From Syntrophaceae bacterium (GTDB lineage: Bacteria; Desulfobacterota; Syntrophia; Syntrophales; Smithellaceae), in NCBI GenBank assembly GCA_003142535.1, contig PLMQ01000064.1:1-56353 (forward strand): 56,353 nt of DNA. The letters are read 5' to 3'. Position numbers and translations under genes: made by a program. A model generated the notes under the pieces. The model had not been told where the DNA came from. It saw nothing but the letters and a program-made list of their open reading frames with translations, and did no database searches. Of this stretch, positions 43,967 to 52,367 are shown piece after piece (the stretch's first letter is position 1; the number at the start of each line of letters is the position of its first letter).

Positions 43967-44580
43967 AAAAACGATGGATTGCCGCGTATGTTTTTGCTGC
44001 ATGTTTATTGCTGACTATATTATCATATTTTTTCTGGGATATTCCCATTACCAAGTATTGCCGGACATTGAGCCGCTCAGTTATCGACATTGCCGAGATT
44101 ATAACCACTCTGGGAATTACCACATGGTATCTGATAGCAAGCGCAGTACTGTATTTGTTTTTTAGATTCATTTATAAAAACAAACTGCAATCAATGCGTT
44201 CCCTTTTTATATTCTGTTCTTTAAGTATTTGCGGAATATTAATTATTTTAATCAAATGGGTTGCCGGACGTTATCGCCCTGTAAATTTATTTAATAATGA
44301 CCTTTTTGGATTTGATTACTTTGGTGTCGGTTATGAATTAACATCCTTTCCTTCCGGCCATGCGCAGACAATTTTTACTCTGGCTACTGCTTTAACATTA
44401 ATTTTTCCGCGTTGGGGAATTCCACTCTTTATTGTTGCCGCGGCAGTAAGCATCAGCCGGATAGTTTTAACCTCTCATTATTTGAGCGATGTGATTGCCG
44501 GAGCGGGTATCGGAATACTATTTACACTGGCCATAAAATATTATTTTGACCAGAGAAAAATCGAACTGACGCGGAAATGA
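43963..44580 (+). CDS. PAP2-family lipid phosphatase (LpxE/LpxT-like)
   Basis: A six-helix membrane phosphatase. The three PAP2 motifs are intact: KWVAGRYRP, FPSGHAQT and SRIVLTSHYLSD. In this setting it may remove or transfer a lipid A phosphate, or recycle undecaprenyl pyrophosphate released by the glycosyltransferases. 205 residues. The start codon is TTG at 43963: GGGAG lies seven bases upstream, no ATG in frame is near, and the TTGA overlap with the preceding stop couples the two genes. Confidence 0.87.
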   Translation: MKKRWIAAYVFAACLLLTILSYFFWDIPITKYCRTLSRSVIDIAEIITTLGITTWYLIASAVLYLFFRFIYKNKLQSMRSLFIFCSLSICGILIILIKWVAGRYRPVNLFNNDLFGFDYFGVGYELTSFPSGHAQTIFTLATALTLIFPRWGIPLFIVAAAVSISRIVLTSHYLSDVIAGAGIGILFTLAIKYYFDQRKIELTRK

Positions 44581-44599
44581 TTCTCTAAGGAAAAGTTAG

Positions 44600-46270
44600 A
44601 TGCAAAAAAGGTATATTTTATTTCTCATACCATTAATCCTTTATATAGCGTTACTCCCGACAATGCCGCAAATGGAGCCGGATGAAGCGCGTTACAGCCT
44701 TATTGCCAGCGCTATGAATGAATCCGGTAATTATATTACGCCGCATATCAAGAATGTCATTTATCTAGAGAAACCGCCGCTGGTATCCTGGGTAACGGCA
44801 ATATTTTTCAAGATATTTGGTGAAAGCGATTTTTCCGCTCGTCTTTTTGTCGCGCTGTGCGCGTGGGGCTGTATTTTGCTTGCTTATTTTATAGGCCGGC
44901 ATTTCCGTGATGAAAAGACAGGCCTTTATGCGGCAATGCTTCTAACCATTTCATCATTTCATTTTGTATTAGGCAGGATAAACATTCTGGATATGCCGTT
45001 GACATTTTTTATCTGTTTAGCTATTTGGCTAGGTTATCTCGCTTTAAAAAAACAAAACAAAAAATATCTATTTTATTTATTTTATTTTGCCTGCGCCCTT
45101 GCCTTTTTAACAAAGGGCATTATCGGCGTGGTCTTTCCCTTTGGCATTTTGATTATCTGGCTAATTTGGACTGGCCGGTGGCGTCAAATATGGAAGTTGT
45201 TTTCACCAATTGGAATATTGGTATTTCTGATAGTTGTTTGTCCCTGGCTGATTATGGCTCAAAAGGAAAATTCTGATTTCCTGTGGTTTTTCTTTGTCCG
45301 CGAACATTTCCTACGTTTCACCACAAAAATGCACGGCAAGACAGAGCCTTTTTATTTCTACCTGCCAATAATCATCGGCGGTATCTTACCCTGGGTTGTT
45401 TATTTAATCAAAGCCTGGAAGAATAAATATATTGCAGATTCATTATTCAGTAGAGATGAAAATAAATTGCTGATTGTCTGGCTTTTATTGATTTTTATTT
45501 TTTATACTATTTCTTCATCCAAACTTCCAACATACATTGCTCCCATGTTTCTGCCGCTGGCACTTTTTGCGGGTTGTATCTTTAAAAAGTATGAAGAAGA
45601 AATACAATCGGGAACCGTTAATTGGAAAAAGCATCTTTACCGAATTGCTTTAATTCTGCAATCACTAATAGTAATTGTTGCTTTATTACTCCCACCGATC
45701 TTTAAGAAATATTCAGATGCGGAAAAGGGTCTGGTAATTATGACATCCAATTACTGGTGGCTATACATCATCATACCGGTAATAGTCCTTGTTCTTATGA
45801 CTTTCCTACCAGACTTGATTTATAAGAAATTTAAGAAAGGCTGGTTTTTCAGTATATATGTGTTTTGCGCAATATTGCTGGGTAGCATACTTTTTCCGCT
45901 GAATGATTTTCTAGCACCTTACCGCAGCGCTAAAGTAACAAAAGAAGCAATTGCTGTGCATGTGCCGCCAGACCAGGACTTATATCAATACAGAGTTAAT
46001 TTTTATGGTATCGACTTTTATAATAGAATAAGGACGCCCATCGTCGAAGATTTCGGCGAATTATCAGAGGGCATTGCCAAGATGACAGAGAAAGAAAGAA
46101 AACATTATTTTCTCTCTGTGGAAGATTTTTTTAAGTTGTGTGCAGAAAAAAAAGATATATATTGCATTACTCAACACAACGAAAAATTAAGGCAAATTAG
46201 GCAAAGATTTCCCAAAGCAGAAGTTCTCTGGGATAATAAAGCGTTTTATCTGCTACATATTAAAAATTAG
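44600..46270 (+). CDS. arnT: Undecaprenyl-phosphate Ara4N transferase-like glycosyltransferase
   Basis: ArnT moves 4-amino-4-deoxy-L-arabinose from its lipid carrier to lipid A in the outer leaflet of the inner membrane. It has MEPDEARYSLIASAM (acidic loop 1), EKPPLVSW, FLTKGIIGVVFP, FVREHFLRF and KLPTYIAPMFLPLA, all matching ArnT. 556 residues with about twelve helices and a C-terminal periplasmic domain, as in the enterobacterial enzyme. It starts 19 bases after the PAP2 gene and precedes arnB. Confidence 0.9.
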   Translation: MQKRYILFLIPLILYIALLPTMPQMEPDEARYSLIASAMNESGNYITPHIKNVIYLEKPPLVSWVTAIFFKIFGESDFSARLFVALCAWGCILLAYFIGRHFRDEKTGLYAAMLLTISSFHFVLGRINILDMPLTFFICLAIWLGYLALKKQNKKYLFYLFYFACALAFLTKGIIGVVFPFGILIIWLIWTGRWRQIWKLFSPIGILVFLIVVCPWLIMAQKENSDFLWFFFVREHFLRFTTKMHGKTEPFYFYLPIIIGGILPWVVYLIKAWKNKYIADSLFSRDENKLLIVWLLLIFIFYTISSSKLPTYIAPMFLPLALFAGCIFKKYEEEIQSGTVNWKKHLYRIALILQSLIVIVALLLPPIFKKYSDAEKGLVIMTSNYWWLYIIIPVIVLVLMTFLPDLIYKKFKKGWFFSIYVFCAILLGSILFPLNDFLAPYRSAKVTKEAIAVHVPPDQDLYQYRVNFYGIDFYNRIRTPIVEDFGELSEGIAKMTEKERKHYFLSVEDFFKLCAEKKDIYCITQHNEKLRQIRQRFPKAEVLWDNKAFYLLHIKN

Positions 46271-46285
46271 AAAGAAGGATGATAA

Positions 46286-47437
46286 GTGAAAATCAGGAAA
46301 GAGTTTCTCCCCTTCAGCAAGCCTTCCATCGGTGAGGGCGAAATAAATAAAGTTGTGGCCTGTTTAAAATCAGGGTGGATTACGACAGGCGCACAGGCCA
46401 AAGAGTTTGAAGATGAATTCTGCAAACTCACCAATGCCACACAGGCAATTGCCCTGAATTCAGCTACAGCCGGAATGCATATTACACTATCGGCGTTGAA
46501 CATCTGCCTGGGTGATGAAATAATAACGCCGTCAATGACGTTTGCCTCTACGATAAATATGATCGCTCTCCGCGGTGCAACACCGGTATTTGTGGATATT
46601 GATTATGGCACATTGAATATTAATCCGGATTTGATTGAAGAGAAAATTACAAAAAAGACAAAGGCGATTATTCCGGTGCATTTTGCCGGGGCCCCGGCAG
46701 ATATGGACAAAATAAACAATTTGGCCCGCAAATATAATCGGACTGTTATCGAAGATGCCGCTCACGCCGTGGGCACATATTACAAAGGCGTTCACGCCGG
46801 AGGCTTCGGCCATATTGCCATTTTTTCATTTCATCCGATAAAAAACATTACAACGGGTGAAGGCGGTATGATTACTCTTAATGACAACGAGATGGAAAGA
46901 AAACTGCGTTTATTGCGTTTTCATGGAATTGAAAGAGATGCCTGGAAAAGATACGGCAAGGGTGGCAATCCGGCTTATGATATTGCCGAGCCGGGTTATA
47001 AATATAATTTACCGGATTTACTGGCGGCTTTAGGTTTGGCGCAATTGGAAAGATTGCAGGAATTCAATAAGCGCCGCAGTTACCTGGCAAAATTATATAG
47101 TGAGGGGCTGAAGGGTGTTTCCGGTCTTGATTTACCGCAGGTTCCGGAATATGATCACATTCATGCTTGGCATTTGTTCATAGTTAAAGTGTTGGCGTTA
47201 GACCGCGATAAATTCATGACCAGGCTTGCTGATTACAATATCGGGTACAGTTTACATTTTCCGCCTGCTCATTTATTGAAATATGTTCAGGAAAAGTATC
47301 CCGTAAAAAAGGGCTTTCTTGTCGAAACGGAGAGAGCAGCGGACAAAATAATATCGCTCCCGCTGTTTCCCAATATGCAAGATGATGATGTTCAATATGT
47401 ATGTGAAGCTATAAAGGAGATATTTAAAAATGGCTGA
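46286..47437 (+). CDS. arnB: UDP-4-amino-4-deoxy-L-arabinose aminotransferase
   Basis: PLP enzyme that turns UDP-4-keto-pentose into UDP-Ara4N with glutamate. The PLP lysine is K186 in FHPIKNITTGEGGM, with PVHFAGAPADM and IEDAAHAVGTYYKG as in ArnB and other sugar aminotransferases. 383 residues. Start is GTG with AAGGATG upstream. It overlaps arnC by eight bases. The adjacent arnA parts and arnD make the ArnB assignment firm among similar DegT-type enzymes. Confidence 0.92.
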   Translation: MKIRKEFLPFSKPSIGEGEINKVVACLKSGWITTGAQAKEFEDEFCKLTNATQAIALNSATAGMHITLSALNICLGDEIITPSMTFASTINMIALRGATPVFVDIDYGTLNINPDLIEEKITKKTKAIIPVHFAGAPADMDKINNLARKYNRTVIEDAAHAVGTYYKGVHAGGFGHIAIFSFHPIKNITTGEGGMITLNDNEMERKLRLLRFHGIERDAWKRYGKGGNPAYDIAEPGYKYNLPDLLAALGLAQLERLQEFNKRRSYLAKLYSEGLKGVSGLDLPQVPEYDHIHAWHLFIVKVLALDRDKFMTRLADYNIGYSLHFPPAHLLKYVQEKYPVKKGFLVETERAADKIISLPLFPNMQDDDVQYVCEAIKEIFKNG

Positions 47438-48374
47438 TAAAACACAAGTGTCAGTTGTCATCCCTGTCTATAATGAAGAGGCAAATCTGCCCGCATTGAT
47501 AGACAGGTTAATACCTGTAATACGAGGATTAGGAAAGAGTTTCGAAATAATATTGATTGATGACGGCAGCAGCGATAATTCACTCGCCCTTTTAAAAGAA
47601 TATTCTCAACAGGAGCAAATAAAAATTGTGGAGCTGACCAGGAACTACGGCCAGCATGCAGCAATACTGGCGGGCTTTTCCGTATGCAGCGGCGATATCG
47701 TCATAACGATGGATGCCGATTTGCAAAATCCGCCGGAAGAAATTCCACGGCTTATTCAAGTCATGGAAGAGGGTAGTTATGACGTTGTCGGTACCATTCG
47801 CAAAGGCCGCAGGGATTCCTTCTTGCGCATCCTGCCCTCCAAACTGGTAAATATGGTTGCCCGAAAAATTACCGGCGTCAGTATGAACGACTGGGGTTGT
47901 ATGCTGCGGGCATATCGCCGTCCCGTAGTGGAACGCATGATAGAATGCCATGAGCATGCTACTTTTATCCCGGCGCTGGCCACAGTTTTCGGTAAACGTA
48001 TTACGGAAATTGAAGTAGGACATGAGGAGCGTCACGGCGGGAAATCAAATTATCCTCTGGGAAAATTAATTAATCTGCAATTTGATCTGGTTGCATCTTT
48101 TTCAGATTTCCCCATTAAGCTGATTATGTATGGCGGCATATTAATGTCCTTCTTGGGTGTTTGTTTCGGCGCAGTGTTGGCAATTGCCCGGTTGGCTTAT
48201 GGCGCTATCTGGGCGGCAGAGGGCGTCTTTACATTGTTTGCAATTTTGTTTGTCTTTGTCGGTCTGCAATTTTTTGCGCTGGGCGTAATCGGCGAGTATA
48301 TCGGTAGAATCTATCTGGAAGTGCGCAAGCGTCCAGAATATGTAATTGAACACATTCATGCAAAATCATCGTAA
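47430..48374 (+). CDS. arnC: Undecaprenyl-phosphate Ara4FN transferase
   Basis: GT2 enzyme that puts formylated Ara4N on undecaprenyl phosphate on the cytoplasmic side. VSVVIPVYNEEANLP, LIDDGSSDNS, TMDADLQNPPEEI and ERHGGKSNYPLGKLINLQFD are conserved. Two C-terminal helices (~235-265 and 272-298) anchor it. 314 residues. The next gene, the formyltransferase, is 150 bases away because a family 2 repeat lies between them. Confidence 0.93.
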   Translation: MADKTQVSVVIPVYNEEANLPALIDRLIPVIRGLGKSFEIILIDDGSSDNSLALLKEYSQQEQIKIVELTRNYGQHAAILAGFSVCSGDIVITMDADLQNPPEEIPRLIQVMEEGSYDVVGTIRKGRRDSFLRILPSKLVNMVARKITGVSMNDWGCMLRAYRRPVVERMIECHEHATFIPALATVFGKRITEIEVGHEERHGGKSNYPLGKLINLQFDLVASFSDFPIKLIMYGGILMSFLGVCFGAVLAIARLAYGAIWAAEGVFTLFAILFVFVGLQFFALGVIGEYIGRIYLEVRKRPEYVIEHIHAKSS

Positions 48375-48404
48375 AATAATTACGTATTGGGAGAAAATCA
48401 GTTG

Positions 48405-48526
48405 ATACCTAGTTGCATTCAAAGGATAACGCGACGGCAAGAAGGAGGCGACGAGGCGTATTTTACATACGTTGAGGAAGCCGACGACGAAGCCAACAAA
48501 GTTAGCCAAAGAATGCGGCTTGGTAT
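48405..48526 (+). repeat. Family 2 MITE-like repeat at the arnC-arnA junction
   Basis: The ends ATACCTAGTTGCATTC and (right end reversed) ATACCAAGCCGCATTC match at 13 of 16 positions. Length is 122 bases, the same as the 28915 copy, to which it is inverted. Its final AT forms the first two bases of the ATG of the arnA formyltransferase. The reading frame is open through the whole element, and a GGGAG with TTG (48402) lies just upstream. Confidence 0.85.
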
Positions 48527-49445
48527 GAAAACTGTTGTCTTTGCCTATCACAACATGGGGATTGCCGGCTTGGAAGCATTAATGCGGCACGGTTATGATA
48601 TTACGGCCGTGTTCACCCATGAAGACGACCCTGATGAAAATTGCTGGTTCGGTTCAGTAAAGAATTGGGCGGCACAGAAGAATATTAATACATTCACAAC
48701 CGAAGATATAAATTCCCATGAATGGATGGAAAAAATCAACGGGCTGAAGCCGGATTTCATTTTTTCTTTTTATTATCGCAAAATAATCAACAGTAAAATA
48801 CTTACAATTCCGAAGATGGGCGCTTTTAACCTTCACGGATCACTATTGCCAGTTTACCGGGGTCGTTGCCCTGCTAACTGGGTTATTATCAACGGCGAAA
48901 AGGTAACCGGCGTAACATTGCACTATATGATTGATAAACCTGATGCCGGAGATATAGTGGGACAAAAAGAAGTTGCCATTGCATCAACCGATACGGCCAA
49001 AACACTGTATGACAAATTATGTGGGGCGGCAAATTTGCTTTTGGATGAATTGCTGCCGCAGATGAAAACAGGCCGCATTCCAAATCGCAAGCAGGATTTG
49101 GCGGCAGGCAGTTATTATGGCGGGAGAAAGCCGGAAGATGGACGCATTGACTGGAATAAGTCGGCAGAGGAGATATACAATCTGATTCGCGGTGTCACCG
49201 AACCTTATCCTGGTGCTTTTGCGTTTTTAGATAATGATGACAAAATTATTATCTGGTGGGCTGAACCGGTAGTTTCAGAAGACGCCGGTATTTCGGGTAA
49301 AATGATTATTGTAAATAAAGAAGTCCTTGTGCAAACAGCTAAAAATGCTATAAAGCTTTTCGATATTGAAGTTGATGGAAAACGCATAAAAGGCGAACTT
49401 ATCAGCAGTTATTTTAAGAACGGGAAGGTAACAGTGCTCAAATGA
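48525..49445 (+). CDS. arnA: UDP-Ara4N formyltransferase (ArnA N-terminal half as a separate protein)
   Basis: It formylates UDP-Ara4N with 10-formyl-tetrahydrofolate. From ATG 48525 the protein begins MKTVVFAYHNMG, just like E. coli ArnA, and the catalytic residues fall at the same numbers: N102 and H104 (FNLHGSLLP) and D140 (PDAGDIV). 306 residues, equal to the ArnA N-terminal domain. This ATG has no clear ribosome site. A TTG at 48402 does (GGGAG) and would add 41 residues encoded by the family 2 repeat. It overlaps the next gene by four bases. Confidence 0.92.
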   Translation: MKTVVFAYHNMGIAGLEALMRHGYDITAVFTHEDDPDENCWFGSVKNWAAQKNINTFTTEDINSHEWMEKINGLKPDFIFSFYYRKIINSKILTIPKMGAFNLHGSLLPVYRGRCPANWVIINGEKVTGVTLHYMIDKPDAGDIVGQKEVAIASTDTAKTLYDKLCGAANLLLDELLPQMKTGRIPNRKQDLAAGSYYGGRKPEDGRIDWNKSAEEIYNLIRGVTEPYPGAFAFLDNDDKIIIWWAEPVVSEDAGISGKMIIVNKEVLVQTAKNAIKLFDIEVDGKRIKGELISSYFKNGKVTVLK

Positions 49446-50476
49446 AAATCTTAATTCTTGGTGTGAACGGATTTATCGGACATCATCTCATCAACAGAAT
49501 ATTGTCAGAAAAGAAAGACTGGACGGTTTATGGAATGGATCTGGGTTCCGACCGTCTGGGCAATGCTCTCCATGACCCGCGTTTTCATTTTTTAGAAGGC
49601 GATATCGGCATCAATAAAGAATGGATAGAGCTGCAAATTAAAAAGAGCGATGTCGTCATCCCGCTGGTGGCTATTGCCACACCAAAAATGTACGTAGAAG
49701 ACCCGATTGCTGTTTACAATCTTGATTTTGAAATGAACGTCAATATCATCAAACAATGCGTCAAATATCATAAAAGAGTTGTGTTCCCTTCAACCTCGGA
49801 AGTCTATGGAGCGTGCACCGATCCGGAATTCAAAGAAGATGAAAGTTTTCTAGTTGTCGGTCCCATCAATAAAGAACGCTGGATTTATTCCTGTTGTAAA
49901 CAGTTAATGGACCGGGTAATTTATGGTTACGGGACAAGAGGCCATCTGGAATTTACACTCTTTAGGCCGTTTAACTGGGTTGGGCCACGGCTTGATTCTC
50001 TCTATGCTGCAAAGGAAGGAAGTTCGCGTGTCGTTACGCAATTTATTGCCGAACTGCTGATGAATAGGCCGATAAACCTTGTTGATGGCGGAATGCAGAA
50101 GCGATGTTTTACCTATGTTGACGACGGCATTTTCGCATTGATGAAAATTCTGGAGAATAAAAACGATATTTGCAAAAACCAGATTATCAATATCGGCAAT
50201 CCAGCCAATGAATGCTCAGTGAAAGAATTAGCTAATATTCTAAAGAAGCTCTTTCAGGAACACCCGGAACATAAAAAAGACAAAAGTTATTCCGAGATAG
50301 TGGATATCTCCGCTGCTAATTATTACGGCAAGGGGTATCAGGATATTTACACGCGCAAGCCCAGCATTGAAAAAGCCAGAAAACTATTAAATTGGGAACC
50401 GAAAATCGGCCTGGAAGAATCCATGCGGCTAACGCTCAATTCGTTTTTAGAAGAAAATAAAGATGTAAACATTTAG
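49442..50476 (+). CDS. arnA: UDP-glucuronate C4 dehydrogenase/decarboxylase (ArnA C-terminal half as a separate protein)
   Basis: Short-chain dehydrogenase that oxidises and decarboxylates UDP-glucuronate to the 4-keto-pentose used by ArnB. NAD motif GVNGFIGHHL, PSTSEVYG with the conserved acidic/serine residues, YSCCK (YxxxK), NWVGPRLDS and YQDIYTRKPS (the proton-donating arginine in ArnA) are present. 344 residues. In enterobacteria this is fused to the formyltransferase; here the two genes overlap by ATGA. Confidence 0.93.
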   Translation: MKILILGVNGFIGHHLINRILSEKKDWTVYGMDLGSDRLGNALHDPRFHFLEGDIGINKEWIELQIKKSDVVIPLVAIATPKMYVEDPIAVYNLDFEMNVNIIKQCVKYHKRVVFPSTSEVYGACTDPEFKEDESFLVVGPINKERWIYSCCKQLMDRVIYGYGTRGHLEFTLFRPFNWVGPRLDSLYAAKEGSSRVVTQFIAELLMNRPINLVDGGMQKRCFTYVDDGIFALMKILENKNDICKNQIINIGNPANECSVKELANILKKLFQEHPEHKKDKSYSEIVDISAANYYGKGYQDIYTRKPSIEKARKLLNWEPKIGLEESMRLTLNSFLEENKDVNI

Positions 50477-50494
50477 TAACTTTTCCACTATATC

Positions 50495-50514
50495 ATTCCG
50501 ACGGAAGTCGGAAT
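50495..50514. repeat. REP-like hairpin between arnA and arnD
   Basis: ATTCCGAC-GGAA-GTCGGAAT is a perfect 8-bp stem with tetraloop, followed by CCAG. It looks like the common short REP-type palindromes of the ATTCCG...CGGAATCC kind. A single copy is seen in the window. It lies in the 76-base arnA-arnD gap. Confidence 0.6.
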
Positions 50515-50552
50515 CCAGTATAAAAAACAAATTTCAATTCCGGACTTATCTA

Positions 50553-51410
50553 ATGGGAACACTCGGCCTAAAAATTGATGTCGATACCTATGAGGGCATG
50601 AAACAGGGCGTGCCCCGTCTTTTGCAAACATTAAAAGAATTCAATTTAAAAGGAACTTTCTTCTTAAGCATCGGGCCGGATAATTCCGGCCGGGCCGTTC
50701 TGCAACTAATCAAGAATCCATTGTTTCTGAAAAAGATGATGCGGACAAATGCCGCCTCGCTCTATGGCTGGAAAACCGCACTCTATGGAACTCTGCTCCC
50801 CGCTCCGATGATTGCGCTATCTTTCCCGGATATTGTAAGGGAAATAATTGCCGCCGGGCATGAAGTTCAATTTCATGCGTGGGATCATCGTCGCTGGCAG
50901 GATGATTTACCTCACAAATCGGAAAAGTGGATTCGCCAGTGGTTTACCAAAGGCATTGCCGGTTTTGAAAAATTAACCGGCCAGAAGCCTACAGCTTTTG
51001 GGGCGCCTTCATGGCTTATTAATTATCGAACGCTGGAAATAATCAAAGAACATAAATTTGAATATCTGAGCTGCACGCGCGCGCAAGCGCCATTCATCCA
51101 CGAAATTGCCAATGTTCTGGAGATACCATCGGACCTGCCTTGCTTTGAAGAAATAGACAAGCAAAGGGCTGTAGCAATTATTACCGATTTGATTAAGGAC
51201 GGCGGCATTCACGTTTTGCCGGTTCATGCCGAAGTGGAAGGCGGCATCTTCAACGAACAATTCAAGGAACTTCTCCAACATGCTCTGGATATGGGTAACT
51301 CCATAGTGCCTTTAAGAGAAATCAAATCTAAGTTGGTGCTGCAAAATATTCCGGTACGTAAATACCAAATGGAATTACTCCCCGGACGACACTCGGCATG
51401 TGCTGTGTAA
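50553..51410 (+). CDS. arnD: 4-deoxy-4-formamido-L-arabinose-phosphoundecaprenol deformylase
   Basis: Polysaccharide-deacetylase-fold enzyme that removes the formyl group from the lipid-linked sugar before flipping. It aligns with ArnD throughout: LGLKIDVDTYEGMKQGVPRLL, FLSIGPDNSGR, RTNAASLYGW, FHAWDHRRWQDD (metal histidines) and VHAEVEGG near the end. 285 residues against ~296 in E. coli. The ATG has no clear ribosome site. Last gene of the arn set; arnE, arnF and ugd do not follow. Confidence 0.92.
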   Translation: MGTLGLKIDVDTYEGMKQGVPRLLQTLKEFNLKGTFFLSIGPDNSGRAVLQLIKNPLFLKKMMRTNAASLYGWKTALYGTLLPAPMIALSFPDIVREIIAAGHEVQFHAWDHRRWQDDLPHKSEKWIRQWFTKGIAGFEKLTGQKPTAFGAPSWLINYRTLEIIKEHKFEYLSCTRAQAPFIHEIANVLEIPSDLPCFEEIDKQRAVAIITDLIKDGGIHVLPVHAEVEGGIFNEQFKELLQHALDMGNSIVPLREIKSKLVLQNIPVRKYQMELLPGRHSACAV

Positions 51411-51524
51411 AAACCACAAGAGCACGAGTTTAATGTATCTGGTTAGTGAGGCGTGAAAGTATTACGAACGATTGTGGACATCGTGACAATTTAGTGCGAT
51501 TCTAGAAATGGTTTTGCTAAAAAG

Positions 51525-52238
51525 CTAACTGCCGAGAAGTAATTTTATCGATGATCCTAACACAGCTTTTACTAACAGCCAAAATTTATCTGCATTTGAT
51601 GCAGATACGCCAATAGCGATTGCCAATGATGATAATACGCCAATTAAAGTGTAGAGCCAATCTTTTTTCCCCTGACGTTCAATACACGCATACAGGTAAG
51701 TAAATTTCTCTTTTATTATTTTTATATTCTCATCAGATTTTCCATAATCTTCTATAACCTTATGCTCTAGTATTTTAAGTTTACTTTTTATTGCATGAGC
51801 CTCTTCAGCGGTTATTGGCTCATTATCTTTAAATTCTTCATAATCGAATGAATATCCAGATTTAATGTTTTGCATATCTAGCCATAAGTCTGGTGTATTT
51901 AACTCTGCGGATATTTTCTTCCCCCAATTACTTAATTGTTTGAGAAATTCAACCCATGACACATTATATCCTTTTTCTTTACCGTTTGTTATACCCATAG
52001 GGAAAGCAACATATATCCATCTATCTGCCGATCCATTAAAATAAAAGAAAAAAGTATTCCCATCATAGTCCAATATAAGTGCAATACCACCTCCATCATC
52101 ATCGTTGGCACTATTATAGGCTCTGTATTTAGAGGCATTGGTTAGCCATTTTATTTTTCTAATAACAGCTTCATCAATTCCAGATGATACGAGAGTACTA
52201 TACATTTCGTTTTTTTGAGTTTTTAACAACGAATTCAT
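51525..52238 (-). CDS. Unrecognised protein with C-terminal membrane segments
   Basis: A 237-residue acidic, AT-rich gene. The N-terminal part has a beta-rich stretch (GGGIALILDYDGNTFFFYFNG), the middle is a charged helix (EEAHAIKSKLKILEHKVIEDY) and the end has a hydrophobic hairpin (WLYTLIGVLSSLAIAIGVSA and WLLVKAVLGSSIKLLL). No family recognised. GGAG five bases before the ATG supports translation. It opposes arnD and has no operon partner; base use differs from the flanking genes, so recent arrival is possible. Confidence 0.65.
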   Translation of the reverse strand: MNSLLKTQKNEMYSTLVSSGIDEAVIRKIKWLTNASKYRAYNSANDDDGGGIALILDYDGNTFFFYFNGSADRWIYVAFPMGITNGKEKGYNVSWVEFLKQLSNWGKKISAELNTPDLWLDMQNIKSGYSFDYEEFKDNEPITAEEAHAIKSKLKILEHKVIEDYGKSDENIKIIKEKFTYLYACIERQGKKDWLYTLIGVLSSLAIAIGVSASNADKFWLLVKAVLGSSIKLLLGS

Positions 52239-52367
52239 TTTTGCTCCGGGTTAATAATTAACATACGAACTTTGCTTTTTCCTCTATTTATTATTAATTT
52301 ACCATAGCTTCTTTTTTCATGAAAGGCAAAATGTTTCAAAAAAATGAAAAATTTATTTGTTGATAAT

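Noticed and set aside
48387-48524. Protein-coding N-terminal extension of the arnA formyltransferase
   Set aside because: The sequence is a repeat shared with non-coding regions, and homology to ArnA starts exactly at 48525. Kept as a possibility in the findings, not as the main call.
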